This document shows, piece after piece, positions 1 to 7,778 of a stretch of DNA of 33,376 bases. Within the stretch, counting starts at the first letter, position 1, and each line of letters opens with the position of its first letter. The notes under the pieces are model-generated. The model was given only the letters and a program-made list of their open reading frames with translations, had not been told where the DNA came from and made no database searches. This DNA comes from a bacterium. GTDB lineage: Bacteria; Actinomycetota; Acidimicrobiia; Spongiisociales; UBA5794. Position numbers and translations under genes: made by a program. The DNA is taken from NCBI GenBank assembly GCA_024226255.1, contig JAAELU010000479.1, forward strand, positions 1-33,376. Reading direction: 5' to 3'.

Positions 1-101
1 ATCAAACACCCAATCGCCCAGCCCCACTACCCGCCAACATCTCACAGCCTCCTCCACCACGTGTGAACGATGTGGCGAGGGACATAAACCCCCTACAAAC
101 C

Positions 102-125
102 GGGAACGATGTCCTGAGGGTTCCC
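102..125. repeat. GGGAAC/GTTCCC hairpin next to heptad array
   Basis: GGGAAC at 102-107 is the reverse complement of GTTCCC at 120-125, with a 12-nt loop. It lies 1 nt before the heptamer array that follows. The GGAAC...GTTCC arms recur in the palindromes at 14332-14350, 31364-31380 and 31394-31417, so this is probably a weaker copy of the same element. Confidence 0.5.
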
Positions 126-126
126 C

Positions 127-213
127 GGTAACTGGTAACTGGTAACTGATCATCTGGCAACTGGTAACTGGTAACTGGTAACTGATCATCTGGTAACTGG
201 TAACTGGTAACTG
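127..213. repeat. Heptanucleotide tandem array, GGTAACT type
   Basis: This is an 87-nt array of 7-bp units, GGTAACT, read as 3 units, an 8-nt interruption GATCATCT, 4 units (one GGCAACT), a second GATCATCT and 3 more units. On the minus strand the unit reads AGTTACC. It lies downstream of lon. Open reading frames through it on the minus strand (SYQLPVTSYQLP-like) are products of the 7-nt period read in triplets, not a gene. Confidence 0.9.
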
Positions 214-278
214 ACGAACGAACATCGCCAAAGGCCGCCGAAAACCATGGGGACACGTTTCTCAGCGGCCTCGAGTAA

Positions 279-2591
279 TCAGCCGGCCAGGGCGACTTCG
301 AGAACCTCCGCGACATCAGCGAGTACGTGGAAGGTCATTTCCTCTCGTACCTGCTCGGGGACATCGTCGAGATCGGCTTCGTTGCGCTTGGGCACGATGA
401 CTTCGGTTAGGCCGGCCCGATGTGCTGCCAGCACCTTCTGTTTGACGCCCCCGATCGGCAAAACGCGCCCTTGGAGCGTGACCTCACCGGTCATGCCGAT
501 GTTGTCGCGGACCTTGCGGCCGGTCAGAAGTGAAACCAACGCCGTCGTCATGGTGACGCCCGCAGATGGCCCGTCCTTTGGAATCGCCCCTGCCGGCACG
601 TGAACGTGGAATCGTTGCTTCACCGACTCAGAGTCCAATCCAAGGTCGGTCAGGTTGGATTCGACATAGGAGAGCGCGATTTGGGCTGATTCCTTCATGA
701 CATCGCCGAGTTGCCCCGTGAGCACGAGGCCCGGTTCTCCTGCCATGGCTGTGGCCTCGACGAACAGAACATCGCCACCGGCGCCGGTAACTGCCAAACC
801 GGTGGCAACCCCAGGTTGGGAGGTCCGATCCTTGGCTTCGTCCCGATGGACGGGAGGCCTTCCGAGCAGGTCGCGCAGATCGGCCTCGTCGACTGTCACG
901 GGGACGGAGGCTGCATCCGTGGCGACCTTGGTTACCGCTTTGCGCACGAGTTTGCCCAGCATCCGTTCGAGAGTTCGGACGCCGGCTTCCCTGGTGTAGC
1001 CGTCGACTATCGAGGCGATGGCCTCATCGGAGACCTCGAGTTCTTCGGGCCGCAATCCACCGCGCTCCACCTGTCGCGGGAGCAGATGCTGCTTGGCGAT
1101 CTCGACTTTCTCATTGTCGGTATAGCCATCGAGATGGATTACCTCAGTGCGATCGAGCAGAGGTGCCGGAATGGTCTCGAGCACGTTGGCCGTCGCCAAA
1201 AAGAGGATGTTCGATAGATCGAGGTCCATCTCGAGGTAGTTGTCGCGGAACGTGTGGTTCTGGGCCGGATCGAGGACCTCGAGCAGTGCAGACGAGGGGT
1301 CGCCGCGCCAATCCGATCCGACCTTGTCCATCTCGTCGAGGAGGAAGACCGGGTTCATCGTCTCGGCCTCGACGAGAGCCCGCACGATGCGTCCGGGGCG
1401 CGAGCCAACATAGGTGCGGCGATGGCCACGGATTTCGGCCTCGTCCCGAATCCCTCCCAGGGCGACCCTGACGAACTCGCGTCCCAGGGCTTTGGCTACG
1501 GACTCTCCCAGGGAGGTCTTGCCGACGCCCGGAGGGCCGGCCAACAGCAAGATGGTCCCGGCGCCGCGGCCAGCGGCATCGGTTCCCAAGTCACGGTCGG
1601 CGCGCAGCTTGCGAACCGCCAGATGCTCAACGATTCGTTCCTTGACGTCTTCGAGCCCGGTGTGGTCGGCGTCGAGCACGTTCCGGGCCTCATCGAGATC
1701 GAGGTTGTCGGTGGAATGCGACTCCCAGGGAATGTCGAAGACGGTGTCGAGCCAGGTTCGAGTCCACGAGTGTTCCGGGCTTTGCTCACCCATTCGCTCG
1801 AGTCGATCGATTTCCTGCGAGACGTTCTCCTCGACCTTCTCCGGCAGGTCGCGCTCGGCCAGCTTCTGTCGGTACTCGCCAACCACATCCGAGCTACCTT
1901 CGCCGAGTTCGGACCGGATCGACTCCATCTGCTGGCGCAGCAGGAACTCACGCTGGGTCTTGTCGATTCGTTCGCTTGCGTCGTCGCGGACCTTCCGGCG
2001 CAATTGCATATCGGCGAGGATCTCGTTCATCCATCCGAGAACGAGTTCGAGTCGCCCAGCCACGTCAGTCGTTTCGAGGACCTCTACCTTTTGGGCTTGC
2101 GACAGGTCGGGGGAGTAGACGGCGAGATCTGCAAGCTGACCGGGATCATCGATGCCGAGGATTCGAGAAGCGGCGCCACCAATGCCGCGTTCCTCCATGA
2201 TCTCAGACACGACCGCCCGGTATTCGTTCACCATGTCGGCTACGACTTCGGAAAACGAGTCGGGTTCGGCAATGGGAACGGCCTCTACCCAGAGGACTTC
2301 GTCCGGGTCGCTCGGTTGGCCGGCACCGATCCGGGCACGGGAGACGCCGGCGATGAGCGCTGTCGGGTTTTTGCTGCCGCTGACCTCTTGGACCTCGGCG
2401 ATGGTGCCAACGGACGCGAATCCATCTTCATTGCGTGGGATCAGGAGCAGTCGACCTTCGCTCTTGTTGGCGGCGGCGATTGCGCGGCGTGCCTCATCGG
2501 ATTCGATTCCCACGTTGACGACCATGTGGGGGAACACGACCCCGTTGTGCAGCGGGAGTACGGGGAGGGTCACGGTTGAGGTGTCGGCCAT
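279..2591 (-). CDS. lon: ATP-dependent Lon protease (endopeptidase La)
   Basis: This is a cytoplasmic AAA+ serine protease that degrades misfolded and regulatory proteins. At 770 aa it is a full-length LonA. The N-terminal substrate-binding domain starts LPVLPLHNGVVFPHM (about 9-23) and runs to about 200, followed by a helical linker. The AAA+ module has Walker A GPPGVGKT (352-359) and Walker B VFLLDE (415-420). The protease domain carries the catalytic Ser in KDGPSAG (Ser676) and the Lys in GGVKQK (717/719). A Shine-Dalgarno-like AAGGA lies 4 nt before the ATG. The upstream region holds an HspR-type inverted repeat over the likely -10 box, so heat-shock control is probable. The gene is divergent from the methyltransferase at 2729. 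There is no truncation or missing catalytic residue, and identification is secure. Confidence 0.98.
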   Translation of the reverse strand: MADTSTVTLPVLPLHNGVVFPHMVVNVGIESDEARRAIAAANKSEGRLLLIPRNEDGFASVGTIAEVQEVSGSKNPTALIAGVSRARIGAGQPSDPDEVLWVEAVPIAEPDSFSEVVADMVNEYRAVVSEIMEERGIGGAASRILGIDDPGQLADLAVYSPDLSQAQKVEVLETTDVAGRLELVLGWMNEILADMQLRRKVRDDASERIDKTQREFLLRQQMESIRSELGEGSSDVVGEYRQKLAERDLPEKVEENVSQEIDRLERMGEQSPEHSWTRTWLDTVFDIPWESHSTDNLDLDEARNVLDADHTGLEDVKERIVEHLAVRKLRADRDLGTDAAGRGAGTILLLAGPPGVGKTSLGESVAKALGREFVRVALGGIRDEAEIRGHRRTYVGSRPGRIVRALVEAETMNPVFLLDEMDKVGSDWRGDPSSALLEVLDPAQNHTFRDNYLEMDLDLSNILFLATANVLETIPAPLLDRTEVIHLDGYTDNEKVEIAKQHLLPRQVERGGLRPEELEVSDEAIASIVDGYTREAGVRTLERMLGKLVRKAVTKVATDAASVPVTVDEADLRDLLGRPPVHRDEAKDRTSQPGVATGLAVTGAGGDVLFVEATAMAGEPGLVLTGQLGDVMKESAQIALSYVESNLTDLGLDSESVKQRFHVHVPAGAIPKDGPSAGVTMTTALVSLLTGRKVRDNIGMTGEVTLQGRVLPIGGVKQKVLAAHRAGLTEVIVPKRNEADLDDVPEQVREEMTFHVLADVAEVLEVALAG

Positions 2592-2659
2592 GGGGTCCTT
2601 TCGGTCCTGGGAGGGGTATCAATGCCGTCAGGCCAGGATGTATTCCGGATTTCTAGGGA

Positions 2660-2682
2660 ATCTGAGTGGTAGAGACTCAGAT
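2660..2682. promoter_or_regulatory. HAIR-like inverted repeat, candidate HspR operator of lon
   Basis: ATCTGAGT (2660-2667) and ACTCAGAT (2675-2682) form a perfect 8-bp inverted repeat with a 7-bp spacer. The known HspR element HAIR is CTTGAGT-N7-ACTCAAG; the TGAGT-N7-ACTCA core and spacing match exactly, while the outer bases differ. It overlaps the candidate lon -10 box and expected start site, the position of a repressor site. HspR control of lon is documented in Streptomyces. Confidence 0.65.
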
Positions 2683-2686
2683 AATA
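2681..2686 (-). promoter_or_regulatory. Candidate -10 box of lon (TATTAT)
   Basis: On the minus strand TATTAT lies about 90 nt before the lon ATG and touches the right arm of the inverted repeat. No convincing -35 hexamer is seen 16-19 nt upstream (CAGTAG at 17). This is a motif-level call only. Confidence 0.45.
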
Positions 2687-2716
2687 GCCCCTCTCAACGC
2701 TAACTACTGACGTTGT

Positions 2717-2722
2717 TACGCT
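2717..2722 (+). promoter_or_regulatory. Candidate -10 box (TACGCT), leaderless trmH-like gene
   Basis: TACGCT fits TANNNT and ends 6 nt before the ATG at 2729, so transcription would begin at or next to the start codon. No Shine-Dalgarno sequence is present. A direct repeat GTTGTTA (2712-2718 and 2723-2729, 11 bp apart) overlaps it. Confidence 0.5.
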
Positions 2723-2728
2723 GTTGTT

Positions 2729-3508
2729 ATGGCAAGCGATCCCGTCGTGGCCCGTCGCGAGATGTTCGGACTTCTGCGCCGCGGCAGGATGACTTCATTC
2801 GATCCGAGCTGGTTCACCTACAGCGGGCAGACTCTCGGCCCGGACCGGGTTGTGGAGATGCTGCGACCGCACATCAGCGACGAGCGGGTTCAGCGCATCG
2901 ACGACGTGCTCGCCAACCGCACGTACAACCTCGCGGTCGTCGTCGACGGAATGGTCGATACCGGCAACGTCAGCGCTGTCATGCGCTCTGCCGACTCGTT
3001 TGGCGTCCAGGCGTTTCATGCGGTCGATCGGGCCCGCTCCTACAAGCACTCGAAACGGACCGCCCAGGGTGCCCGCAAGTGGGTCGACCGTTGGGTATGG
3101 CGAGAACCAGCGGACGCGCTGCAGGCGCTGCGCGAGAGCGGCCATCGAATTGTTGTTGCCGATCTCGATCCAGCCGCGGCCCCAATCGCAACCGTGGACT
3201 TCTCCCTTTCGACGGCGCTCGTGTTCGGGAACGAACTTGCCGGCGTGAGCGATGAGTTCCGCGAGGCAGCCGACCAGGTTGTGGCGATCGAGATGTCCGG
3301 ATTCGCGCAGTCGTTGAACATCTCGGTGGCGGCCGCGATCTGTCTCTACGAGGCACGTCGCGATCGTGTGGCGCGGCTCGGCAAGCACGGAGACCTCACC
3401 GATGAGGACAAGGCGCGTCTCAAAGCTGTTTTTGCAGTGCGGTCTGTGCAACACGCCCGCAAGATCATCGAGCGACGGCTTGCTATGGAAGCGGAGACAC
3501 CAGATTGA
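2729..3508 (+). CDS. TrmH/SpoU-family RNA 2'-O-methyltransferase
   Basis: It is an AdoMet-dependent ribose 2'-O-methyltransferase of the SPOUT class, most like tRNA guanosine-18 methyltransferase TrmH. All three SpoU motifs are visible: motif 1 at about 79-92 (GNVSAVMRSADSFG, with the Asn and Arg expected), motif 2 FGNELAGVS (166-174) and motif 3 MSGFAQSLNISVAAAI (189-204), which form the trefoil knot and bind AdoMet. An N-terminal extension of about 60 residues and a helical C-terminal tail surround the catalytic core (259 aa). The start is supported by a TANNNT box at leaderless distance. Its 3' end overlaps the convergent lipoprotein gene by 26 bp. The family is certain; the exact target (tRNA Gm18 versus another RNA) cannot be told from sequence. 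Confidence 0.9.
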   Translation: MASDPVVARREMFGLLRRGRMTSFDPSWFTYSGQTLGPDRVVEMLRPHISDERVQRIDDVLANRTYNLAVVVDGMVDTGNVSAVMRSADSFGVQAFHAVDRARSYKHSKRTAQGARKWVDRWVWREPADALQALRESGHRIVVADLDPAAAPIATVDFSLSTALVFGNELAGVSDEFREAADQVVAIEMSGFAQSLNISVAAAICLYEARRDRVARLGKHGDLTDEDKARLKAVFAVRSVQHARKIIERRLAMEAETPD

Positions 3509-4523
3509 GTGGCTTGGCCGAGCCCTCTGAGAGCGTCACATAGGCCAGCGATCCCGGGACAAACGTGATCGCCTCCCCTTGGATCTCGTCTGGAGACGGA
3601 GCCATACACGGCTCTGCCGCCAGAGTCTCTTCGTAGCCCAGATCGAGGCGAACCCACATCCAGACTTCGTTGTAGCCGCGCATTGCCAACACGGCACCGT
3701 CGCTGGTGACATCGGCGGCCGTTACGAAGACGTTGTCGGGATGGGTGAACTCGGCGATGGCCGTCATGGCGACGGGTTCATCGAGATCGAGCGTTGATGC
3801 GGGAGCGCGATAGACGACGGCCCGTCCATCTGATTGGCGCTTGGTGACTACAAAGACATCGCCCGTAATCGGGTCGATCCACATAGCCTCACTGTCCTCC
3901 GGCGATTCAGGATAGGTGAGCCTGATTGTGGCTGCGCCGCTGAGGGCTGCAGGTGGATCGGTGAGGTCGGGTTCAGGAAAGCGCAGGAGCGTGATCGTGC
4001 TGCGCAGGCGAAGGTTGTCACCGATGTCGCCCACGTATACGTAGCTGACACCAGGTTCGGGACCCGGCCCGACGGCCAGATCCTCCCAGTCGAATCCCAG
4101 CACACCGTCTATGTCGATCGATCCGAGCTCACTGCCGTCTGCGCCAACTGCGTGGAGGACGGCGCCGTTACCCGAGTCATTGACCACCCAGTAGGCGTCA
4201 TGGTTCGTGCGGCTGGCCGCGATTCCCGATGCCTCGACGACTTTTGCACTTGCCACTGTGCCAAGCTCGTCAACCTCAGACGCGTATAGATCGCAGACAG
4301 TGGCGCCTTCGGCGAGTTCGGGTGGGGCCGGCACCCCGAGGGTCGTGGTTGTCGTAGTAGTCGTCGATGTGGTGGGCGCCTGGGTCGCGCTCGGCAACGG
4401 CGCCAAGGAAGATGCGGCCGCTGTTTCCGCCAATGGCGACCCGCCTGAGTCCGGAGCTACGCACGATGTTGCCAGGGCAGCCAGCACCACAGCGGCGCCG
4501 GCCAGTAGTCGATACGGATTCAC
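3483..4523 (-). CDS. Predicted lipoprotein with propeller-like domain, paralogue of the 23.2-kb secreted protein
   Basis: The function is unknown. The 346-aa protein starts at GTG with a lipoprotein signal: basic N-terminus, hydrophobic run and ATSC with Cys21 as the likely lipidated residue. A low-complexity Ala/Ser/Thr linker follows, with a run of about nine threonines. The rest looks beta-rich and carries ASGIAAS, WVVNDSGN, FDWEDLAVGP, YVGDIGDN, LLRFPEPDL and VTSDGAVLAMRGY. The same motifs in the same order occur in the secreted protein at 23200-24819 (ASGLVLS, VELEDISYG, LADTGDN, YRFPEPVF, ISADGTIIAIKN), so the two are paralogues; this one lacks RTX repeats. It starts 36 nt after the M20 peptidase stop, probably in one operon, and its 3' end overlaps the methyltransferase gene. 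An extracytoplasmic location is inferred. Confidence 0.8.
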   Translation of the reverse strand: MNPYRLLAGAAVVLAALATSCVAPDSGGSPLAETAAASSLAPLPSATQAPTTSTTTTTTTTLGVPAPPELAEGATVCDLYASEVDELGTVASAKVVEASGIAASRTNHDAYWVVNDSGNGAVLHAVGADGSELGSIDIDGVLGFDWEDLAVGPGPEPGVSYVYVGDIGDNLRLRSTITLLRFPEPDLTDPPAALSGAATIRLTYPESPEDSEAMWIDPITGDVFVVTKRQSDGRAVVYRAPASTLDLDEPVAMTAIAEFTHPDNVFVTAADVTSDGAVLAMRGYNEVWMWVRLDLGYEETLAAEPCMAPSPDEIQGEAITFVPGSLAYVTLSEGSAKPLNLVSPLP

Positions 4524-4559
4524 CGGCGGATCATGCCAGGCCGCCAGAGATAGTCGACG

Positions 4560-5903
4560 CTATTGGGCCGCGTCCGCAAGGAGCCGCAGAGCGATGGCTT
4601 CCGCGATGGTGCCGCGCCGCAGCTCGTCGAGGTCCTGGCTTTCATTGGGACCGTGAGCGGCGCTCGTCGGGTCTCCGACGCCCGTCAACAGGATTGCTGC
4701 GTCGGGGAACATCTCGGAGAATGCCGCCACAAATGGGATGGATCCGCCCACCCCCATGTCGGTCGTCTCCGTCCCCCAGGCAATCGAGAAGGCCTGGCGA
4801 TAGGCCTCGTAGGCCGCCCCTGAAGTGTCGAGTTTGAACGCATCGCCGCTGCTTCCCGGAGTGACGGTCACTTCGGCCCCCCACGGGGCGTTGGCAACCA
4901 AGTGACTGGTCAGCGCCTCCATTGCTCGCTCGGGAACATCTCCGGGCGATAGCCGCAGACTGACCTTGGCGCGAGCCACCGGCACCAGCGCGTTGATCGC
5001 CTTCGCCACCGGCGGGGCATCGATGGCGAGAACGGCAATCGCCGGCTTGTGCCACATTCTTTCTGTAATCGATCCGCTGCCGAGAAGGTGGAGACCTTCC
5101 ACCGCTCCGGCCTGAGCGCGCAGTTCGGCCTCGTCGAGGTCGAGACCGGTAGGGCCGCCGTCTACGAGCCCCTTGACAGCTACCTCGCCGTCATCGTCGT
5201 GCAGCGTTGCCAACAGACGGCTCAACGCGGTGAGCGAATCCGGAACGACACCACCGAAGCCCCCACTATGAACGGCCGATTGCAGCGTACGAACCTCTAC
5301 TACGCAGTCGACGAGTCCCCGGAGACTGACTGTGAGGGCCGGCTCCCCGACTCGCCAATTGCCGGAATCGGCGATGACGATTGCATCGGTACTGAGCAGC
5401 TCCGTATACGTCGATAGGAAGTCGACGAGGTGAGCCGAGCCGATCTCCTCTTCGCCCTCGACAAACACCTTGACCCCGACAGGCGGATTGCCACCGTGGG
5501 CGCGGATCGCTCCGAGATGGACCACGATGCCAGACTTGTCGTCCGAAGTGCCCCTCCCATACAACCGCCCGTCGCGTTCGGTCGGCTTGAAGGGGGGAGA
5601 GTCCCAGAGGTCGTCGGGGCCGGGTGGCTGGACGTCGTGGTGGGCGTAGAGCATGATCGTTGGCGCTCCCGGCGGGGCTGGGATCTCGCCGAACACGGCC
5701 GGATGGGCACCGTCGAGCTCGAGGAGCTGCACGTTCTGCAATCCTTCGTCTTCGAAGAGCTCTTTGGTGGCTTCCGCAGATCGCCGTACTTGGCTGGCGT
5801 CAAAGTCGGCCGCGCTCACGGATGGAATCCGAACCAACGACTCGAGGTCCCGGCGAATCCGATCGAAGTCGTCGTTTACCGCGAAAATGAGATCTTCATG
5901 CAT
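4560..5903 (-). CDS. M20-family metallopeptidase (dipeptidase/carboxypeptidase type)
   Basis: This is a di-zinc peptidase or amidohydrolase of 447 aa, the usual size for M20 dipeptidases. Metal-site motifs are visible: YAHHDVQP (86-93), GRGTSDDK (117-123) and VEGEEEIGSAH (148-158), plus a late His in GDPTSAAHGPNES. The lid/dimerisation domain interrupts the catalytic domain after about residue 190. The YAHHDVQP and GRGTSDDK forms are typical of dipeptidases such as the carnosinase/CPG2-like group; the substrate cannot be stated. There is no signal peptide, so it is cytoplasmic. The ATG is preceded by TAGCCT at 6 nt and no Shine-Dalgarno, which suggests leaderless expression. It is divergent from the gene at 5960 with only 56 bp between them. 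Confidence 0.9.
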   Translation of the reverse strand: MHEDLIFAVNDDFDRIRRDLESLVRIPSVSAADFDASQVRRSAEATKELFEDEGLQNVQLLELDGAHPAVFGEIPAPPGAPTIMLYAHHDVQPPGPDDLWDSPPFKPTERDGRLYGRGTSDDKSGIVVHLGAIRAHGGNPPVGVKVFVEGEEEIGSAHLVDFLSTYTELLSTDAIVIADSGNWRVGEPALTVSLRGLVDCVVEVRTLQSAVHSGGFGGVVPDSLTALSRLLATLHDDDGEVAVKGLVDGGPTGLDLDEAELRAQAGAVEGLHLLGSGSITERMWHKPAIAVLAIDAPPVAKAINALVPVARAKVSLRLSPGDVPERAMEALTSHLVANAPWGAEVTVTPGSSGDAFKLDTSGAAYEAYRQAFSIAWGTETTDMGVGGSIPFVAAFSEMFPDAAILLTGVGDPTSAAHGPNESQDLDELRRGTIAEAIALRLLADAAQ

Positions 5904-5909
5904 GCGCCG

Positions 5910-5915
5910 AGGCTA
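5910..5915 (-). promoter_or_regulatory. Candidate -10 box (TAGCCT) for the M20 peptidase
   Basis: On the minus strand TAGCCT ends 6 nt before the ATG at 5903. The spacing fits a leaderless transcript and supports that ATG over the second ATG two codons later. Confidence 0.45.
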
Positions 5916-5946
5916 GCGCTGGGCGAACTCGCCGGATTGTACGAGG

Positions 5947-5952
5947 TACTCT
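5947..5952 (+). promoter_or_regulatory. Candidate -10 box (TACTCT) for the gene at 5960
   Basis: TACTCT ends 7 nt before the ATG at 5960 and no Shine-Dalgarno is present, again leaderless geometry. It is back-to-back with the M20 promoter in a 56-bp spacer. Confidence 0.5.
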
Positions 5953-5959
5953 TACGGCC

Positions 5960-6778
5960 ATGCTTGGCTCGGAATTTGTTGGGTTCATTGTCATCGGGGT
6001 GGTTATCAGCCTCGCCGTTCTCGGGTTGCGCACCTGGGCGCCCAAAGCGGCGGCGCGGCGCGTTGCCGAGCGCGGATCAATAGTTGGTCCGGCGCTCAAA
6101 CCCTCATACGAGGAATCCGCCCTCAACCGCAGTGCGGTCGACATGCAAAACCTGGCCAATCGCCAGCTTCATGACGACATGCTTGCTGAGGCGTTGAAGC
6201 TGAAGTTGCGGGCGCGGAGTGGATCGTTGGATGAGCGAATTCACACTCTCGATCGCGCCACGAGCAAGGTGGAGGACGCACTGACGGCGCGGCCCCGTAG
6301 TTACGAGGGGACCAAGCTCAGCGCCGAGCTACACCTTGATCGGGCGCAGCTCATGGACGGCGAAGCGACGGTGGCGCCGCTGCAAATTGCGGCCACCCTC
6401 TTTGCCGAAGCTGCTTCGCTCCGGCTTGGTGTCATCGACAACTACGTCGGAGAGGGCTGGTCATACCTGTTGATGACGGAGAAGGATCCGGAGTGGGCGA
6501 GCACGTACGCAGTCAAGGCGGCTGCGGCGTTGTCGGCCGGTTTTGCCCGTGCCCCTCAGAACGTTTGGGTGCTCCGGGGTTGGGGTGTCGCGATTGATCG
6601 ATATGCCCGATCCGTTCGGTCGGATCAGGCGCAGCTGGCAGCTCTCGAGGCTGATTACACGGCGGCTCTCAATGAGCACCGTGGCGGACAGCATGATCTG
6701 TTTGATTGGTACCGCCAGGTTCGTGCCGCTTCCCGGCCGATGTGGGTCGATGTCCCCCCGATCCGCGACGTGTATTAG
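5960..6778 (+). CDS. Membrane-anchored helical protein of unknown function
   Basis: I do not recognise this 272-aa protein. Residues 5-23 form one hydrophobic N-terminal segment (VGFIVIGVVISLAVLGL), followed by basic residues, so it is probably anchored with the bulk in the cytoplasm. The rest is predicted helical and rich in Ala, Leu and Arg, with a pattern like a tetratricopeptide or helical-hairpin fold (for example LFAEAASLRLGV and AVKAAAALSAGFARAP). No catalytic motif is seen. Codon use looks like its neighbours and translation is uninterrupted, so it is a genuine gene. It stands alone between a divergent peptidase and a heptad-repeat region. Confidence 0.8.
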   Translation: MLGSEFVGFIVIGVVISLAVLGLRTWAPKAAARRVAERGSIVGPALKPSYEESALNRSAVDMQNLANRQLHDDMLAEALKLKLRARSGSLDERIHTLDRATSKVEDALTARPRSYEGTKLSAELHLDRAQLMDGEATVAPLQIAATLFAEAASLRLGVIDNYVGEGWSYLLMTEKDPEWASTYAVKAAAALSAGFARAPQNVWVLRGWGVAIDRYARSVRSDQAQLAALEADYTAALNEHRGGQHDLFDWYRQVRAASRPMWVDVPPIRDVY

Positions 6779-6782
6779 GTCC

Positions 6783-6886
6783 GTATCAAGTATCAGGTAT
6801 CAGGTATCAGGTATCCGGTAGCGCGCTAGGTGAGCGCGGACGGGTTCGTGCTCGATACTCTCTACTTGATACGTGCTACTCGATAC
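6783..6886. repeat. Inverted pair of heptad arrays (GTATCAG / CTCGATA) around a GC hairpin
   Basis: The left arm (6783-6820) is GTATCAA, three GTATCAG, GTATCCG and a partial unit. The right arm (6851-6886) is CTCGATA CTCTCTA CTTGATA CGTGCTA CTCGATA plus C, also strictly 7-nt. GTATCAAGT (6783-6791) is the exact reverse complement of ACTTGATAC (6864-6872). Between them CGCGCT (6822-6827) pairs with AGCGCG (6833-6838). The whole block could fold into one large cruciform or RNA hairpin between two genes. Confidence 0.85.
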
Positions 6887-6896
6887 GTATTTGTGA

Positions 6897-6901
6897 AGGA
6901 G
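6897..6901 (+). promoter_or_regulatory. Ribosome binding site deciding the dehalogenase start
   Basis: AGGAG lies 1 nt before the ATG at 6903 and 7 nt before the in-frame ATG at 6909. The spacing favours 6909 as the true start. Confidence 0.65.
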
Positions 6902-6908
6902 CATGGAT

Positions 6909-7778
6909 ATGCAGCAGAGATTTGCTGAGGTTCTGGGTCAGAGGATGGCTTATCGCGAGGAGGGCGAAGGCGACGCCATTGTCTTCCTGCATGGCAACCC
7001 GACCTCGAGTTATCTGTGGCGTCACGTGATGGCCCCGCTGGTGGGGAAGGGGCGGTGCATCGCTCCCGATCTCATCGGCATGGGGGACTCCGACAAACTG
7101 GCTGACAGCGGCCCTGATAGCTATCGCTTCGTAGAGCACCGCAAGTTCCTCGACGCCTTTCTTGACTCCGTGGACCTTGGTGACAGCATCATCCTGGTGA
7201 TCCACGACTGGGGCTCAGCTCTCGGGTTTGATTGGGCTCTTCGCCACCCGGAGCGCGTCGCAGGCATCGTCTACATGGAAGCGCTGGTACGCCCGGTGAC
7301 CTGGGACGATTGGCCCGAGTCGGCCAAGGGCGTGTTCCAAGGGATGCGGTCGGATGCCGGTGAGGCAATGGTCATCGACAAGAACATATTCGTGGAGCGG
7401 ATTCTGCCCGCATCGGTTCTCGATGGTATCTCGGACGTGGACATGGAGGTTTATCGACGGCCCTACCTGGAGGGTGGCGAGCACCGTCGGCCCACACTGA
7501 CATGGCCGCGGGAGATCCCGATCGATGGCAAACCGGCTGACACGTATGAGATTGTCGCCGAGTATGCGGCTTGGATGGAGCAGAACGACATCCCCAAGTT
7601 GTTCATCAATGCCAATCCCGGCTCGATTCTCATTGGACTCCAGCGGGAGTTCTGCCGAAGCTGGCCCAACCAGACGGAAGTGACTGTCCGCGGGTCACAC
7701 TTTGTTCAAGAGGATTCGGGGCCCGAAATTGCAGCGGCGATCGTGTCCTGGATGGACGGCTTGGCGGAGAATGGCTGA
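6909..7778 (+). CDS. Haloalkane dehalogenase-like alpha/beta hydrolase
   Basis: It probably hydrolyses carbon-halogen bonds in haloalkanes, giving an alcohol and halide. The 289-aa protein aligns by eye with the DhaA/LinB (HLD-II) subgroup. [10 protein letters not shown] contains the halide-binding Asn30, and HDWGSALGF gives nucleophile Asp100 and halide-binding Trp101. YMEALVRP places the acid at Glu124 and GSHFVQED the base at His264, so the full catalytic set is present. No signal peptide is seen, so it is cytoplasmic. The start at 6909 is chosen on Shine-Dalgarno spacing; 6903 would add two residues. The histidine phosphatase start overlaps its end by 8 bp, implying co-translation. A relative with another hydrolase or luciferase-like activity is possible but less likely given both halide-binding residues. 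Confidence 0.88.
   Translation: MQQRFAEVLGQRMAYREEGEGDAIVFLHGNPTSSYLWRHVMAPLVGKGRCIAPDLIGMGDSDKLADSGPDSYRFVEHRKFLDAFLDSVDLGDSIILVIHDWGSALGFDWALRHPERVAGIVYMEALVRPVTWDDWPESAKGVFQGMRSDAGEAMVIDKNIFVERILPASVLDGISDVDMEVYRRPYLEGGEHRRPTLTWPREIPIDGKPADTYEIVAEYAAWMEQNDIPKLFINANPGSILIGLQREFCRSWPNQTEVTVRGSHFVQEDSGPEIAAAIVSWMDGLAENG

Noticed and set aside
127-213. Possible CRISPR array
   Set aside because: The units are 7 nt with no unique spacers and there are no cas genes in the window.
2-316. 104-residue minus-strand frame with repeated SYQLPVTSYQLP
   Set aside because: It is the heptad array read in triplets (7-nt units give a 7-residue repeat). It has no ribosome binding site and runs into the end of lon.
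1254-2579. 441-aa plus-strand open frame opposite lon
   Set aside because: Shadow of lon: a high-GC antisense frame with no promoter or ribosome binding site, while lon has every family motif.
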